From the NCBI GenBank assembly GCA_002282445.1, contig NCJK01000002.1:310001-374000 (forward strand): 64,000 nucleotides of DNA, written 5' to 3'. The DNA is from Burkholderiales bacterium 39-55-53. GTDB lineage: Bacteria; Pseudomonadota; Gammaproteobacteria; Burkholderiales; Burkholderiaceae_C. Each line of letters begins with the position of its first letter. Position 1 is the stretch's first letter. A program made the position numbers and the translations under genes. Positions 17,744-25,707 of the stretch are shown here, piece by piece. The notes beneath the pieces were generated by a model. That model was given only the letters and a program-made list of their open reading frames with translations. It ran no database searches and was not told the origin of the DNA.

Positions 17744-19171
17744 TCAATGGCCAGCAGCCGTATTGCTTTGGGTAGTGCTGATCGCTGCCACTCCAATAGA
17801 AGTTGGACGACCAATTAAGGTTGCTTGCAAGGCTGCATCAGCTAACCAAAACTGTTGCTCTGCTGCGATCGCGGAGATCACTGCGCCAATCTGGTCGCGC
17901 GAATCAGCCAGTAACTCAAAAACGCCGATGATCATCCCGTTGTATCTAAGTACGTTCTCTTCTGAAATCACCTTACGCAGTGGGATGACCTCATCTTTGT
18001 AGTGCCTAGAGATGTCATATGCGGTTCTATAAGCGGCGTAGTTCTCACGCAAAGAAGAGCCTGCCGAACGGATCGTTGCTTCTAGTTGGTTGGCTGCGCT
18101 CAAGGTTTGAGCGTTCATGGCATCACGCTGGAGATCACCCCAATCAAAAATTGGCAATTTCACACCAACCTCATAGCCACGCCTTGCACTGAAAGACGAT
18201 GTACTACTGTCCGAGACGGTGCCACGCCTAACAGACAGTTCGATGTCCGTAAAGCTCGTCACCATATTCAACCCTTGTGCTTTGGCCGCAGCATTCAAAG
18301 CTGCTTTTGCCTGCTGAATGTCCAACCGCTCTTGGCTCACTTGTTTGGCCACATCTTCAGGAGACATCGGTTGCTTTGGACGGTTTGGTAATCGCTCTGG
18401 AAGAACGAGTTGTTTTGCTTGAGCTTCATCTAAACCTAAAAGTCGCACCAACTCCTCTTTGCGTGACAAAGAAACTTGCTTGGCGTTTGCTAGTTGGGTG
18501 GCAGCATCTGCATAAAAGGCCTGATGCCGCGCCCGAGTCAGTTTGTTGAAGTTACCAACCGATTCCATGCGCCTTGCCAACTCGGCACTCGCTTCGGCAC
18601 TTGCTAGCACTTGACCTGCGTATTTAAGTGATTGCTCTGCCGCAACTGCACGCACCCATGCCTGACGCACACGCGTGACTTGATCCACTACCTCGGCTGT
18701 CATTCGGATCTGTGCCTGTTCAACACGGTAATTCGCTATCGCCGAGCGTTGCGGCAATGTGATCACGTCCAACAAACCAAAAGACAAGAAACGATTCAAC
18801 TCGGTCTCGCTGCCCGTCACCACACTTTCAAATGCGAAGGTGGGATTCGAGATACGACCTGACTGAGCTGCGCTTGCAGACTCGGCCCAGTTTTGAGCTA
18901 GCAAGGCTTGGAAGGCAGGACTGTTTGCGAGCAGTAACTGAACAGCTTCTTTTTGCCCGACCGGTTTTGCTAAAAGTTGAGTCGTAGCAACAAGTCGCTT
19001 GTCACGCTCCTCCTTGTTTTGTGCAAGATTTAGCTCGCCTTGGGTAAAGGAATTAGCGTCCCGATTCACCCTGTCTACGCCTTTACCAATGTTAAAGCTG
19101 GCACAACCTGTCAATCCAAGGACAGCTGTCACCAGGACTATCGATTGGGTTCGTTTAATTCTGAATTTCAT
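17744..19171 (-). CDS. TolC-family outer-membrane lipoprotein of the copper operon
   Basis: The 475-residue protein has a lipoprotein signal (VTAVLGLTGCASF) and the helical-barrel pattern of outer-membrane efflux proteins (EAVQLLLANSPAFQALLAQNWAESASA, VTRVRQAWVRAVAAEQSL, VGVKLPIFDWGDL). No RND pump or adaptor is encoded in this operon; its neighbours are the multicopper oxidase and a small periplasmic protein. This suggests either work with another pump or a non-tripartite role. Its start overlaps the preceding gene by 4 bp. Paralogue at 53406-54839. Confidence 0.9.
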   Translation of the reverse strand: MKFRIKRTQSIVLVTAVLGLTGCASFNIGKGVDRVNRDANSFTQGELNLAQNKEERDKRLVATTQLLAKPVGQKEAVQLLLANSPAFQALLAQNWAESASAAQSGRISNPTFAFESVVTGSETELNRFLSFGLLDVITLPQRSAIANYRVEQAQIRMTAEVVDQVTRVRQAWVRAVAAEQSLKYAGQVLASAEASAELARRMESVGNFNKLTRARHQAFYADAATQLANAKQVSLSRKEELVRLLGLDEAQAKQLVLPERLPNRPKQPMSPEDVAKQVSQERLDIQQAKAALNAAAKAQGLNMVTSFTDIELSVRRGTVSDSSTSSFSARRGYEVGVKLPIFDWGDLQRDAMNAQTLSAANQLEATIRSAGSSLRENYAAYRTAYDISRHYKDEVIPLRKVISEENVLRYNGMIIGVFELLADSRDQIGAVISAIAAEQQFWLADAALQATLIGRPTSIGVAAISTTQSNTAAGH

Positions 19172-19479
19172 TGATGCACTCCATGAGAGTGATTGGCTGT
19201 AGATGGCACAGCGTTTGGTTCTTGCGTAATCTCCTTTGCATAAGCTCGCCAGCCGCCAATGTCTTTCACGGTGTCATTTGATTGCTTCCAAGACTGGATA
19301 GCGGAAGCTGAGTAGCGCTGGTAATTCTGAAAAGACGACTGATAGACCAACTCGACAGGCTTTTCAGCTTTCGAGACTTCTGGTCGAGCTTCAGTCTGCG
19401 CCCAAGCACTGCTCAGATGAAGGCTGACAAGCAATACAGCTGCAGCTAGTTGTAAAGACTTTGGAAATTTGAGATGCAT
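19168..19479 (-). CDS. Small periplasmic protein of the copper operon
   Basis: The 103-residue product starts at the ATG at 19479 (MHLKFPKSLQLAAA). It has a signal peptide cleaved near SAWAQ and a short helical mature domain. Its paralogue at 54836-55159 shares the pattern LVYQSSFQNYQRYSASAIQSW with VEYKSALSDFRPYNDQAIQSW, then IGGWRAYAKE and a His-containing C-terminus. The gene overlaps the TolC-like gene by ATGA in both operons. Its function is unknown; the invariant coupling suggests a partner of the channel. Confidence 0.8.
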   Translation of the reverse strand: MHLKFPKSLQLAAAVLLVSLHLSSAWAQTEARPEVSKAEKPVELVYQSSFQNYQRYSASAIQSWKQSNDTVKDIGGWRAYAKEITQEPNAVPSTANHSHGVHQ

Positions 19480-19572
19480 ACATTCCTCGTTGACCATGGA
19501 TCAAGCGTCTTGTGATGATTTGCCATCACAAGGACGAATGCAATTCACGCAACCGTTAGGCTGCTAAATTGC

Positions 19573-19971
19573 TCAGGCGAGGAAGGAACGCGGAGGTCGC
19601 TCTAAATTGAGAGGAGAAAACTCCCCCAACAGCACAGTGCTAGTTTCAACAAGAGTGCTAACTTCTTGATTAAAAACCAAGTTAATAGGAGCTGGCAGCA
19701 TGGCCGTCCCGAAGCAGCATTGAGCGCAAGTGCTGCATTTGTGATTCAAGCTTTTAGAAACTTGAGATTTGGATACTTGATGATCCGAAGATTTGGCTTG
19801 ATCGTGGTGATGATCAGCTGCTTGATGATGGTGCGCGCGCTCGAACGTTTTTTGGGTAACCGACGAAACAGAACCGCTACCGTGACAGAACATTTGAGTG
19901 ACCGTAGCCATCCCCTGCAATGGGATTGCAAGAGTAAGCAGGCACATCACTAAATATCTGAGGGTTTTCAC
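19573..19971 (-). CDS. CzcI/CopL-like His- and Cys-containing periplasmic protein
   Basis: The 132-residue protein has a signal peptide (MKTLRYLVMCLLTLAIPLQGMA), a His-rich stretch (AHHHQAADHHHDQ), a cysteine cluster (KCSTCAQCCFG) and the C-terminal motif NLERPPRSFLA. The last motif recalls CzcI-type proteins and the product of 6638-6994. It probably binds copper or a related ion in the periplasm and may help control the operon. The family assignment is tentative. Confidence 0.6.
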   Translation of the reverse strand: MKTLRYLVMCLLTLAIPLQGMATVTQMFCHGSGSVSSVTQKTFERAHHHQAADHHHDQAKSSDHQVSKSQVSKSLNHKCSTCAQCCFGTAMLPAPINLVFNQEVSTLVETSTVLLGEFSPLNLERPPRSFLA

Positions 19972-20047
19972 GATTTTATCATAGCAGGATTTCTATGGCT
20001 AGGCAAAGACCCCCCGAGGCTAAACACCACAGGGGATCTCCCAGGCC

Positions 20048-20407
20048 TTAATTTGACATTGCGCCCATTGGCATCTGACCATTCATCAACCCCATGTGCT
20101 TTTGCATCATTTGATGACGCTCCGTCATGTGGCTTGACATATCGTGGCCATCTGAATGCATTGTCATCATTTGCTCATGCTTACCCTGCATCAACTTCTG
20201 TTGCTCGGCCATCAGCGCCTGACGTTCTTCATTAGTTTTGGCCGCACTCATCTTCTTCTGCATATCCTGACGCATAGTTTGCATTTCAGTCGAATTCATG
20301 CCATTGGGTTGCCCGTGTGAACCATGGGAAGAATGGTCATCGGCAAAGCTAGCGATTGAGGAACCGATCAAGGCAAAAGCTAATGCGGAAGTAAGAAACT
20401 TTTTCAT
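20048..20407 (-). CDS. Periplasmic Met/His-rich copper-binding protein
   Basis: The 119-residue protein has a signal peptide (MKKFLTSALAFALIGSSIASFA) followed by HSSHGSHGQ and a helical methionine-rich region (MQTMRQDMQKKM, MMTMHSDGHDMSSHM, MMQKHMGLMNGQM). It shares NEERQALMAE with the protein encoded at 14442-14903. Binding of Cu(I) or Ag(I) in the periplasm is inferred from composition. It lies second in the operon after the HMA gene. Confidence 0.78.
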   Translation of the reverse strand: MKKFLTSALAFALIGSSIASFADDHSSHGSHGQPNGMNSTEMQTMRQDMQKKMSAAKTNEERQALMAEQQKLMQGKHEQMMTMHSDGHDMSSHMTERHQMMQKHMGLMNGQMPMGAMSN

Positions 20408-20438
20408 ATAAAACTCCAGATTGAATTACAAAATTAAA

Positions 20439-20717
20439 TTAAGACACCCGACCAATCGCGCAACTGACGAACGATTTAGCGTTTGCCAAACCCGCATCGA
20501 GTCCACTCAATGAGTCTTTTTCGGGGTAGCCCATTGAACGCAATTTGTTCACAACGTTGCCCCGGACAGACTGGTCTCCACTAAATCTGACCAGTTTGTG
20601 TTCGCGATCAACCACTACATCAGAGATTTCCTCCATGGTGGCTAGCCCTTTTAGGATGGACTTTTCACATCCACCACATTTGAGGTTTTCAATCTCAATT
20701 TGCATTGTTGTTGTCAT
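20439..20717 (-). CDS. HMA-domain metal chaperone, first gene of the copper run
   Basis: The 92-residue protein folds as a heavy-metal-associated domain (MQIEIENLKCGGCEKSILKGL) with the CGGC metal site (CxxC) but without the usual GMT before it. The end carries one more cysteine (FVSCAIGRV). The ATG at 20717 has an AAAGGG site at good spacing; the ATG at 20723 is an alternative. It begins the minus-strand copper run, and its promoter must lie in the 97-base gap shared with the divergent Crp/Fnr-type regulator. Confidence 0.88.
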   Translation of the reverse strand: MTTTMQIEIENLKCGGCEKSILKGLATMEEISDVVVDREHKLVRFSGDQSVRGNVVNKLRSMGYPEKDSLSGLDAGLANAKSFVSCAIGRVS

Positions 20718-20814
20718 TTCCATGCCCTTTCTTGTTGCACCGCCCGGATGAATTCACGACCGGCATGAATGAAGTATGTGTCCCATTAGGATTTCTGCGT
20801 ATGATCTTGGTCAT

Positions 20815-21426
20815 ATGAAAAGCATAGTTTTACCGCCTTCTTTAAAGGCACTACTGCCCCTCCAAATGCATGAGCTTTGCCAAGGTGCGTTTTACAAGAA
20901 GAACGAGCGTTTGTTCCTCACAGGGAAAAAACCTGATTGGATGTTCTACGTCATCGCAGGTGAAGTTACCCTTGAAAGGACTGGACTTCAGGGTGAGTCT
21001 GTGGTTCTGCAAAGGACTCGGCTAGGCTTTGTCAGCGAGGCAAGTCTCAAGACTGCGAAATATCACTGTGACGGGTTGGCCATCACAGATACCAATGTCA
21101 TCAAAGTACCAATAACGGAACTATCTGGTGCACTAGACCGTGATCCAGACTTTGCGAGCAGATGGATCAGCATGCTCAACACTGAAGTCAAACGCCTTCG
21201 ACTTCACTGCGAAAGACTAAGCATGAAGTCCATCAAAGATAGGGTTCTACACCTCATCAACACTGAGGGAAAGAATGGTGAATATCAAGTTAACACTGGG
21301 CTCAAATCTCTAGCAGGTGAACTTGGAGTCACGCATGAAGCTCTTTATCGAACACTTGCAGCCTTAGAAAAGACTAGAACGATAAGACGTGGCGAAGGAA
21401 TGCTGACCCTAACCGATAAGCCATAG
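20815..21426 (+). CDS. Crp/Fnr-family transcription regulator
   Basis: The 203-residue regulator starts at the ATG at 20815 (MKSIVLPPSLKALL). A cyclic-nucleotide-binding-like beta-roll (FYKKNERLFLTGKKPDWMFYVIAGEVTLER) is followed by a dimerisation helix and a winged-helix domain (SLAGELGVTHEALYRTLAALEKTRTIRRGEG). The Fnr iron-sulfur cysteines are absent near the N-terminus, so the signal is probably not oxygen through a 4Fe-4S cluster. It is divergent from the 17-gene copper run, so it is a natural candidate for its control. Similar regulators sit next to copper operons in related bacteria. Confidence 0.88.
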   Translation: MKSIVLPPSLKALLPLQMHELCQGAFYKKNERLFLTGKKPDWMFYVIAGEVTLERTGLQGESVVLQRTRLGFVSEASLKTAKYHCDGLAITDTNVIKVPITELSGALDRDPDFASRWISMLNTEVKRLRLHCERLSMKSIKDRVLHLINTEGKNGEYQVNTGLKSLAGELGVTHEALYRTLAALEKTRTIRRGEGMLTLTDKP

Positions 21427-21443
21427 TTCACCTCGCTATTGAA

Positions 21444-22484
21444 TCAGTGTGTGTGACGATGATGAATGTCTGGGTAATGTGGATGCTTGTGCGTAACTTT
21501 AGCGTGCACATGCCTGTGATTGTGAGGCTCTGCTCCATCCCAGTCAAAATCATGAATGTGCTGATGGTGCTCATCATGTGTATGTCTGTGCGAATGGTCA
21601 AGCGCCTCATGTTCATGTTCATGTTCATGGCGCTCAGTTAAATGCAGCCAAACACCGATAGCCATTAGTGATGCTGCAACCCAAAATAATCCACCAGTTG
21701 ATTCGCCTAGCATTACTACAGATATCGCTGCACCAATAAACGGTGCTGTGGAAAAGTAGGCTCCAGTTCTAGCAGTACCAAGCCCGCGTAATGCCAAAAC
21801 AAACAACACAAGACTAAAGCCATACCCCATTAAACCCAGCGACATTGTCGAAATGACAACTAGGAAATCAGGCATAGATAGACCCAAAAATAATGCCAGT
21901 GAACAGTTCACTGCACCTGCGATCAATCCTTTTACTCCAGCAATAAACAAGGCATCTGAGGCAGACACTTTGCGTGTTAGGTTGTTGTCGATAGCCCAGC
22001 AAAGACAAGCCAAAGAAATCAAAACGGGGCCCAGCCAATTCAAGCTAGCATCAACATTTGTTTGCCAAGACAAAGCGATGCCACCTAAAACGATCGCCAC
22101 CATACCCAGCACAATTCGCTTGTCCGCACTCTCTCTAAACACCGTCCAAGCAATCACCGCTGTCAGCACCGCTTCTAAATTTAGCAAAAGCGAGGCTGTT
22201 GCACCTGTTGTTTGGGTTAGACCGAAGAGTAAAGTAACTGGCCCAAGAACTCCACCAAAAAGAATTGCACCCAAGAGCCAAGGCCATTCTGAAATTGCGA
22301 GTTGGGGGAAGTTCCAGCCTCGGTCGCGAATCAATCGAATTAACGTAAGTCCGACGCCACTGCCCAAGTAAAGCAACCCAGCAAGCATGACAGGCTCCAC
22401 ATCACCTAGAAGCAGCTTTGCAAATGGAGTGCTGGCACCAAATAACAGCGCAGCTAAAAGCGCGTAAACGACATCTCGGTTCAT
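21444..22484 (-). CDS. EamA/DMT-family transporter with His-rich cytoplasmic tail
   Basis: The 346-residue product starts at the ATG at 22484 (MNRDVVYALLAALLFG). It has ten predicted hydrophobic segments in two EamA repeats (ASTPFAKLLLGDVEP; LSWQTNVDASLNWLGPVLISLACLCWAIDNNL). After residue about 282 there is a long tail of His-Asp-Glu repeats (HEHEHEHEALDHSH, HTHDEHHQHIHDFDWDG, HKHPHYPDIHHRHTH). Such tails bind Ni, Co, Zn or Cu in NreB- and CzcD-like transporters. Export of a metal or metal-chelate is inferred. It converges on the Crp/Fnr-type gene, with 17 bases between the stops. Confidence 0.85.
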   Translation of the reverse strand: MNRDVVYALLAALLFGASTPFAKLLLGDVEPVMLAGLLYLGSGVGLTLIRLIRDRGWNFPQLAISEWPWLLGAILFGGVLGPVTLLFGLTQTTGATASLLLNLEAVLTAVIAWTVFRESADKRIVLGMVAIVLGGIALSWQTNVDASLNWLGPVLISLACLCWAIDNNLTRKVSASDALFIAGVKGLIAGAVNCSLALFLGLSMPDFLVVISTMSLGLMGYGFSLVLFVLALRGLGTARTGAYFSTAPFIGAAISVVMLGESTGGLFWVAASLMAIGVWLHLTERHEHEHEHEALDHSHRHTHDEHHQHIHDFDWDGAEPHNHRHVHAKVTHKHPHYPDIHHRHTH

Positions 22485-22824
22485 TTTTTCATTGTAAGTT
22501 GGAGATCCGTAATTGGTGTCATTTCCAGAATCATGAAAACTCCAGAAGTAAATCAGCGTAAATTGACTATCTGTCAAACAGCGGCCTGCGAACTACAAAC
22601 TAATCGCACAGTCAATTCCACGGTTTTCACTTGGTAGGCTGCTCAAATCACCAAGTTCGACTCCTCCGTGTAGCCTCGAACTTCCATGGGCTTGAGTTCG
22701 ATGACTGTTCATACGCCTAATATTTGCTAAGTAAAATGGTGGTTAACCAATGAAAATTTGGCTCTTTTGCCGGAAAAGTTGCATTATGCAACTTTTGAGT
22801 CAATTACACGAAATATTACACGGT

Positions 22825-22869
22825 CGTCAAAAATACATATAAACCATTGATTTATAAGCATTTTTGACG
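22825..22869 (+). repeat. Inverted repeat beside the tRNA-Asn fragment
   Basis: CGTCAAAAAT (22825-22834) and ATTTTTGACG (22860-22869) are perfect inverted arms. Inner TATAAA and TTTATA add a second paired segment. It ends 11 bases before the tRNA fragment. It may be an integrase arm-binding region or the end of the element. Confidence 0.5.
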
Positions 22870-22880
22870 GGCCTGGCTTT

Positions 22881-22925
22881 CTGTTAATCCGTAGGTCCCT
22901 GGTTCGAGCCCAGGTCGAGGAGCCA
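22881..22925 (+). other. 3' fragment of a tRNA-Asn gene (attachment site)
   Basis: The sequence from the anticodon (GTT at 22883-22885) to CCA (22923-22925) matches the 3' half of tRNA-Asn. The T-arm is CCTGG, loop TTCGAGC, stem CCAGG, and the acceptor strand ends GAGGAGCCA. No D-arm or 5' acceptor strand lies upstream, so this is not a complete tRNA. With an integrase starting 116 bases downstream, it is best read as an att site for integration into a tRNA-Asn gene. Confidence 0.78.
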
Positions 22926-22935
22926 AAAGACTAAT

Positions 22936-22966
22936 AAAAACAACGACTTACCTCGTTGTTTTTATT
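22936..22966 (+). terminator. Rho-independent terminator after the tRNA fragment
   Basis: AAAAACAACGA (22936-22946) pairs with TCGTTGTTTTT (22953-22963) around a CTTACC loop, followed by ATTTTAT. It follows the tRNA 3' end, as a native tRNA terminator would, and may have been carried along with the attachment site. Confidence 0.65.
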
Positions 22967-23040
22967 TTATGTGTCAATTGCACATATATTGCACATAAAT
23001 TCCATAGACACACCACTCTGGACGCTTGTAAAATATTCTT

Positions 23041-24426
23041 ATGCGTGTACCGTCCAGTGAAACTGTCGTTGTAAGGCCTGAGCTAATCCGCTTGGTTCGT
23101 CGTGAGAACAGCAAGAAGTGGCAAGTCCATTACAAGATAGAAGGCCTAAAAACATGGTTTCGCAAGAGCGTCCAGACCACTGACGTGGACAAGGCTGCTC
23201 AGCTTGCAGAGCGCATGTGGATGAAAGCCACCTTTGAACACGAAGAAGGTCGCCCCGTCATCAGCAAGAAGTTCAAGCCAGTTGCAGAGGTCGTTCTGCG
23301 CCGCTTAGAAGAAGAAATCAACGCTGGAACAGCCAAACCCATCGCCAAGGACTATGTTTCTGCGATCAATCTCTACCTGATCCCCTACTACGGCAACTTC
23401 AACGTAGACAGCATCAAACCCGCAACTGTTTCCCAGTTCCACGTGTGGCGCAAACAAAAGGTTGGGCGTGAACTTTCTGGAAGCGCGCAAAACAACCATA
23501 ACGCTGCATTCAATCTTGTAATGGACGAAGCCGTCCAGCGCGGCTATCTAACGGAATACCACCGCCCCAGTACTAAGAACACTGGTGCTGAAAGTGATCG
23601 TCGAGCTGAGTTCAGCCATGAAGAGCTGGAAGCACTGATCAAGTTCGGCCCTGCATTTATCAAGGCAGGTCGCACTGATCGCACTCAGATGATCCGTCAA
23701 GTGCTGGCGCAGGCATACATGCCTTTCTTGGCTGCGACGGGCATACGAGCAGGTACTGAGTCAGAAAACCTTGAGTGGCGACACATAGATGTGGAAGTAA
23801 TCAATGGGCAGCCAGTACTTCACATCCGCTTGCAGCAAGGCAAGTTGGGACCTCGTAACTTTGTGGCTCACAACAGCTGTTGGCGCATTTTGGAGGTGAT
23901 GCGACAGATAAGCCCTGACCTCAAAGACATCCCACTCGAGGAAGTGCTCAAGCAACGAATTGCAAAGAAAGTGTTCAGACTTTCAGATGGCACAGTGCCA
24001 GACAACTGGAACAAACCATTCCGCCAAATGCTGGAAGACAGCAACTTGCTCAAGTGTCCAGTCACAGACAAAGAACGCAGCTTGTATAGCTTGCGCCACT
24101 ACTACGCCACTCAACGATTGCTCGAGAACATTCCAGTTCACGACTTGGCTCAACAAATGGGCACCTCTGTACTGATGATCCAGAAGCACTACAGCCACTT
24201 GACCCCACTCATGAAGGCCAAGCAGTTTGCTGGATCGCTATCCACGGATGGCAGCGCTGAATCTGCGGAAATCAAAGCCATCATGGCTGCACAAATGGTC
24301 AACAACAACATTCTCAGCCTTGTACAACTGGGCACTGAAATGACCATTCCTTTGGTGCTGCAAAGCGAGCCACTGACCACAGACTTTGAGCAACGCCTCA
24401 AAGCCAAGGTCAAGAAATCAACTTAA
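23041..24426 (+). CDS. Phage-type tyrosine integrase
   Basis: The 461-residue site-specific integrase has an N-terminal arm-binding part (residues 1-70), a core-binding domain (about 80-180) and a catalytic domain. Catalytic motifs are ATGIRAGTESENLEW (first Arg), YSLRHYYAT (box II Arg, with Tyr in place of the first His) and MIQKHYSHL (nucleophile Tyr). It lies next to the tRNA-Asn fragment, so it is the probable enzyme for integration there. A TCTGGACGC half-site at 23017-23025, 15 bases before the start codon, resembles the palindromes at 28048 and 30893. Confidence 0.92.
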   Translation: MRVPSSETVVVRPELIRLVRRENSKKWQVHYKIEGLKTWFRKSVQTTDVDKAAQLAERMWMKATFEHEEGRPVISKKFKPVAEVVLRRLEEEINAGTAKPIAKDYVSAINLYLIPYYGNFNVDSIKPATVSQFHVWRKQKVGRELSGSAQNNHNAAFNLVMDEAVQRGYLTEYHRPSTKNTGAESDRRAEFSHEELEALIKFGPAFIKAGRTDRTQMIRQVLAQAYMPFLAATGIRAGTESENLEWRHIDVEVINGQPVLHIRLQQGKLGPRNFVAHNSCWRILEVMRQISPDLKDIPLEEVLKQRIAKKVFRLSDGTVPDNWNKPFRQMLEDSNLLKCPVTDKERSLYSLRHYYATQRLLENIPVHDLAQQMGTSVLMIQKHYSHLTPLMKAKQFAGSLSTDGSAESAEIKAIMAAQMVNNNILSLVQLGTEMTIPLVLQSEPLTTDFEQRLKAKVKKST

Positions 24427-24467
24427 TCACTGCCCCACCCTAGCCTCGCCACGACTGGAAATTCAGC

Positions 24468-24950
24468 ATGACGCAATACCTCCACGACTACTTTTCTGGC
24501 CATGCTACTCAGGCCATTGAGGGCATGAAGGCTGCACTGCAAGCGCAGAGCTTTTACAAGCGCTTGGAAATGCGTCTAGCCAAAGGCGAAGACCTAAGTG
24601 GCGAATTGCCTGTTATTGCCAAGGTTGGCAATGCTGGCGCTTTGGAAGTGGTCGAGGAAGCTATTGCTGAAAACAAAGCCTTGGAGACCTCTGTATGGGA
24701 TTTCTCACCCAAGGTACAAAAGATTGGCAAGGTAACGCTGGACTTGCACAAAGAGCCCTTTGAGCATCTTCCTAGAGTGACACAGACGCTTGCGTACAAG
24801 TGCCCTGCTGGCGTTGTTAAGGTCACCATTCAAACTTCTGGTGAGAATTTCAAGGTTGAATTCACTACAGAGAAAACCAAAATGGCTGCAGAAATGGCCA
24901 TGCGTGAGTTGGAAAAAGAAATCAGCTTCGCCCTGCTCTCTGCTCAATAA
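24468..24950 (+). CDS. Hypothetical protein downstream of integrase
   Basis: The 160-residue soluble protein has no signal peptide or membrane helix. It begins MTQYLHDYFSGHATQAIEGM. A mixed region (LHKEPFEHLPRVTQTLAYKCPAGVVKVTIQTSGENFKVEF) looks like a small beta-sheet domain and the ends are helical. It follows the integrase by 41 bases on the same strand and may share its transcript. Its last bases overlap the convergent gene at 24944. I do not recognise a family. Confidence 0.65.
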   Translation: MTQYLHDYFSGHATQAIEGMKAALQAQSFYKRLEMRLAKGEDLSGELPVIAKVGNAGALEVVEEAIAENKALETSVWDFSPKVQKIGKVTLDLHKEPFEHLPRVTQTLAYKCPAGVVKVTIQTSGENFKVEFTTEKTKMAAEMAMRELEKEISFALLSAQ

Positions 24951-25312
24951 CTCGAGACCATGAATGGCAATGCGCCGTAATGTGCAGCTGGATCATTTCG
25001 TGCGAATTGAAATGAACCAGACTGATCGATGCCAGTCTTTTCGTGAAAACGAGCAATCAATTCATCAGTAATTAGTGTCCTGACTTCATCAATTCTTTTC
25101 TTTTTTACAGCATAAGGATCAGTCCTACCGTCTAGGAACTCCAAAGCGTCAAGAAGCTGGACGAGCGCAGGATTTGGAACAGCCATTTTTTGTGCATTTA
25201 CGCTGCTCCAGTACCCATCGCTCTTGCCCATCATGCGACTTAAAGATCGCACTGTCATTTCAGGAAAAAGATCTGCCAGCGCCCAGTAAAGATCGTTATT
25301 GAATTGCATCAT
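24944..25312 (-). CDS. Small HTH-like DNA-binding protein (hypothetical)
   Basis: The 122-residue protein has a probable helix-turn-helix at residues 20-60 (TVRSLSRMMGKSDGYWSSV followed by PNPALVQLLDALEFL). A charged helical segment follows (KKKRIDEVRTLITDELIARFHEKTG). A GGAG ribosome site precedes the ATG pair at 25312/25309. A perfect palindrome (25323-25343) lies immediately upstream, in the gap with the divergent gene at 25356, and is a natural operator for this protein. The regulator role is inferred. Confidence 0.6.
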   Translation of the reverse strand: MMQFNNDLYWALADLFPEMTVRSLSRMMGKSDGYWSSVNAQKMAVPNPALVQLLDALEFLDGRTDPYAVKKKRIDEVRTLITDELIARFHEKTGIDQSGSFQFARNDPAAHYGALPFMVSSY

Positions 25313-25322
25313 TTATCTCCAT

Positions 25323-25343
25323 TTGCATAAAGTATTTATGCAA
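25323..25343 (+). promoter_or_regulatory. Perfect palindrome, candidate operator
   Basis: TTGCATAAA (25323-25331) and TTTATGCAA (25335-25343) are perfect inverted 9-mers separated by GTA. The site lies in the 43-base divergent gap between the HTH-like gene and the gene at 25356. Confidence 0.6.
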
Positions 25344-25355
25344 GATAAATAAGTG

Positions 25356-25688
25356 ATGAACACATACACCGCACTTGTCGCCGCCCAAGTTGGCAACTCT
25401 AAAAAGCTTGTTAAAACTGAAGTTAAAGCTGCGTCAGCTGCTGAGGCCAAATGGTTGCTGCAGGCCATTTACGGCTTTCACGCTGTAACAGCAATGCCCA
25501 GTGAAAAACGAGAGGTAATCACAAGCGAGGACTTGTCAAAACCACCAACCCCTGAGCAGCAGAGAATAACCAGCCTTAAAACTGCAAAGGATCGTGCAAG
25601 CGACGCGCTAACAGCTGAGCGGGACAGGCAGAAAAAACAAAGTGCTATGAAAACTTTGAGTTCTTTGTCTAACCCCGCATCTAGCTAG
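25356..25688 (+). CDS. Hypothetical protein
   Basis: The 110-residue product begins MNTYTALVAAQVGNSKK; a GTG three bases upstream is an alternative start. The N-terminal half (to about residue 50) looks folded (ASAAEAKWLLQAIYGFHAVTAMPSEKREVI). The C-terminal half is charged and helical (QQRITSLKTAKDRASDALTAERDRQKK). The gene is divergent from the HTH-like gene and shares the palindromic operator. No family is recognised. Confidence 0.55.
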   Translation: MNTYTALVAAQVGNSKKLVKTEVKAASAAEAKWLLQAIYGFHAVTAMPSEKREVITSEDLSKPPTPEQQRITSLKTAKDRASDALTAERDRQKKQSAMKTLSSLSNPASS

Positions 25689-25707
25689 CTTCATCCAGGG
25701 CTACTAA

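Noticed and set aside
21444-21650. Repetitive His-codon stretch resembling a tandem repeat or CRISPR-like array
   Set aside because: It is the coding sequence for the His-rich transporter tail; units vary and no spacers exist. No CRISPR array is visible in the window.
22871-22925. Complete tRNA gene
   Set aside because: Only the part from the anticodon to the 3' end matches; the D-arm and 5' acceptor strand are missing.
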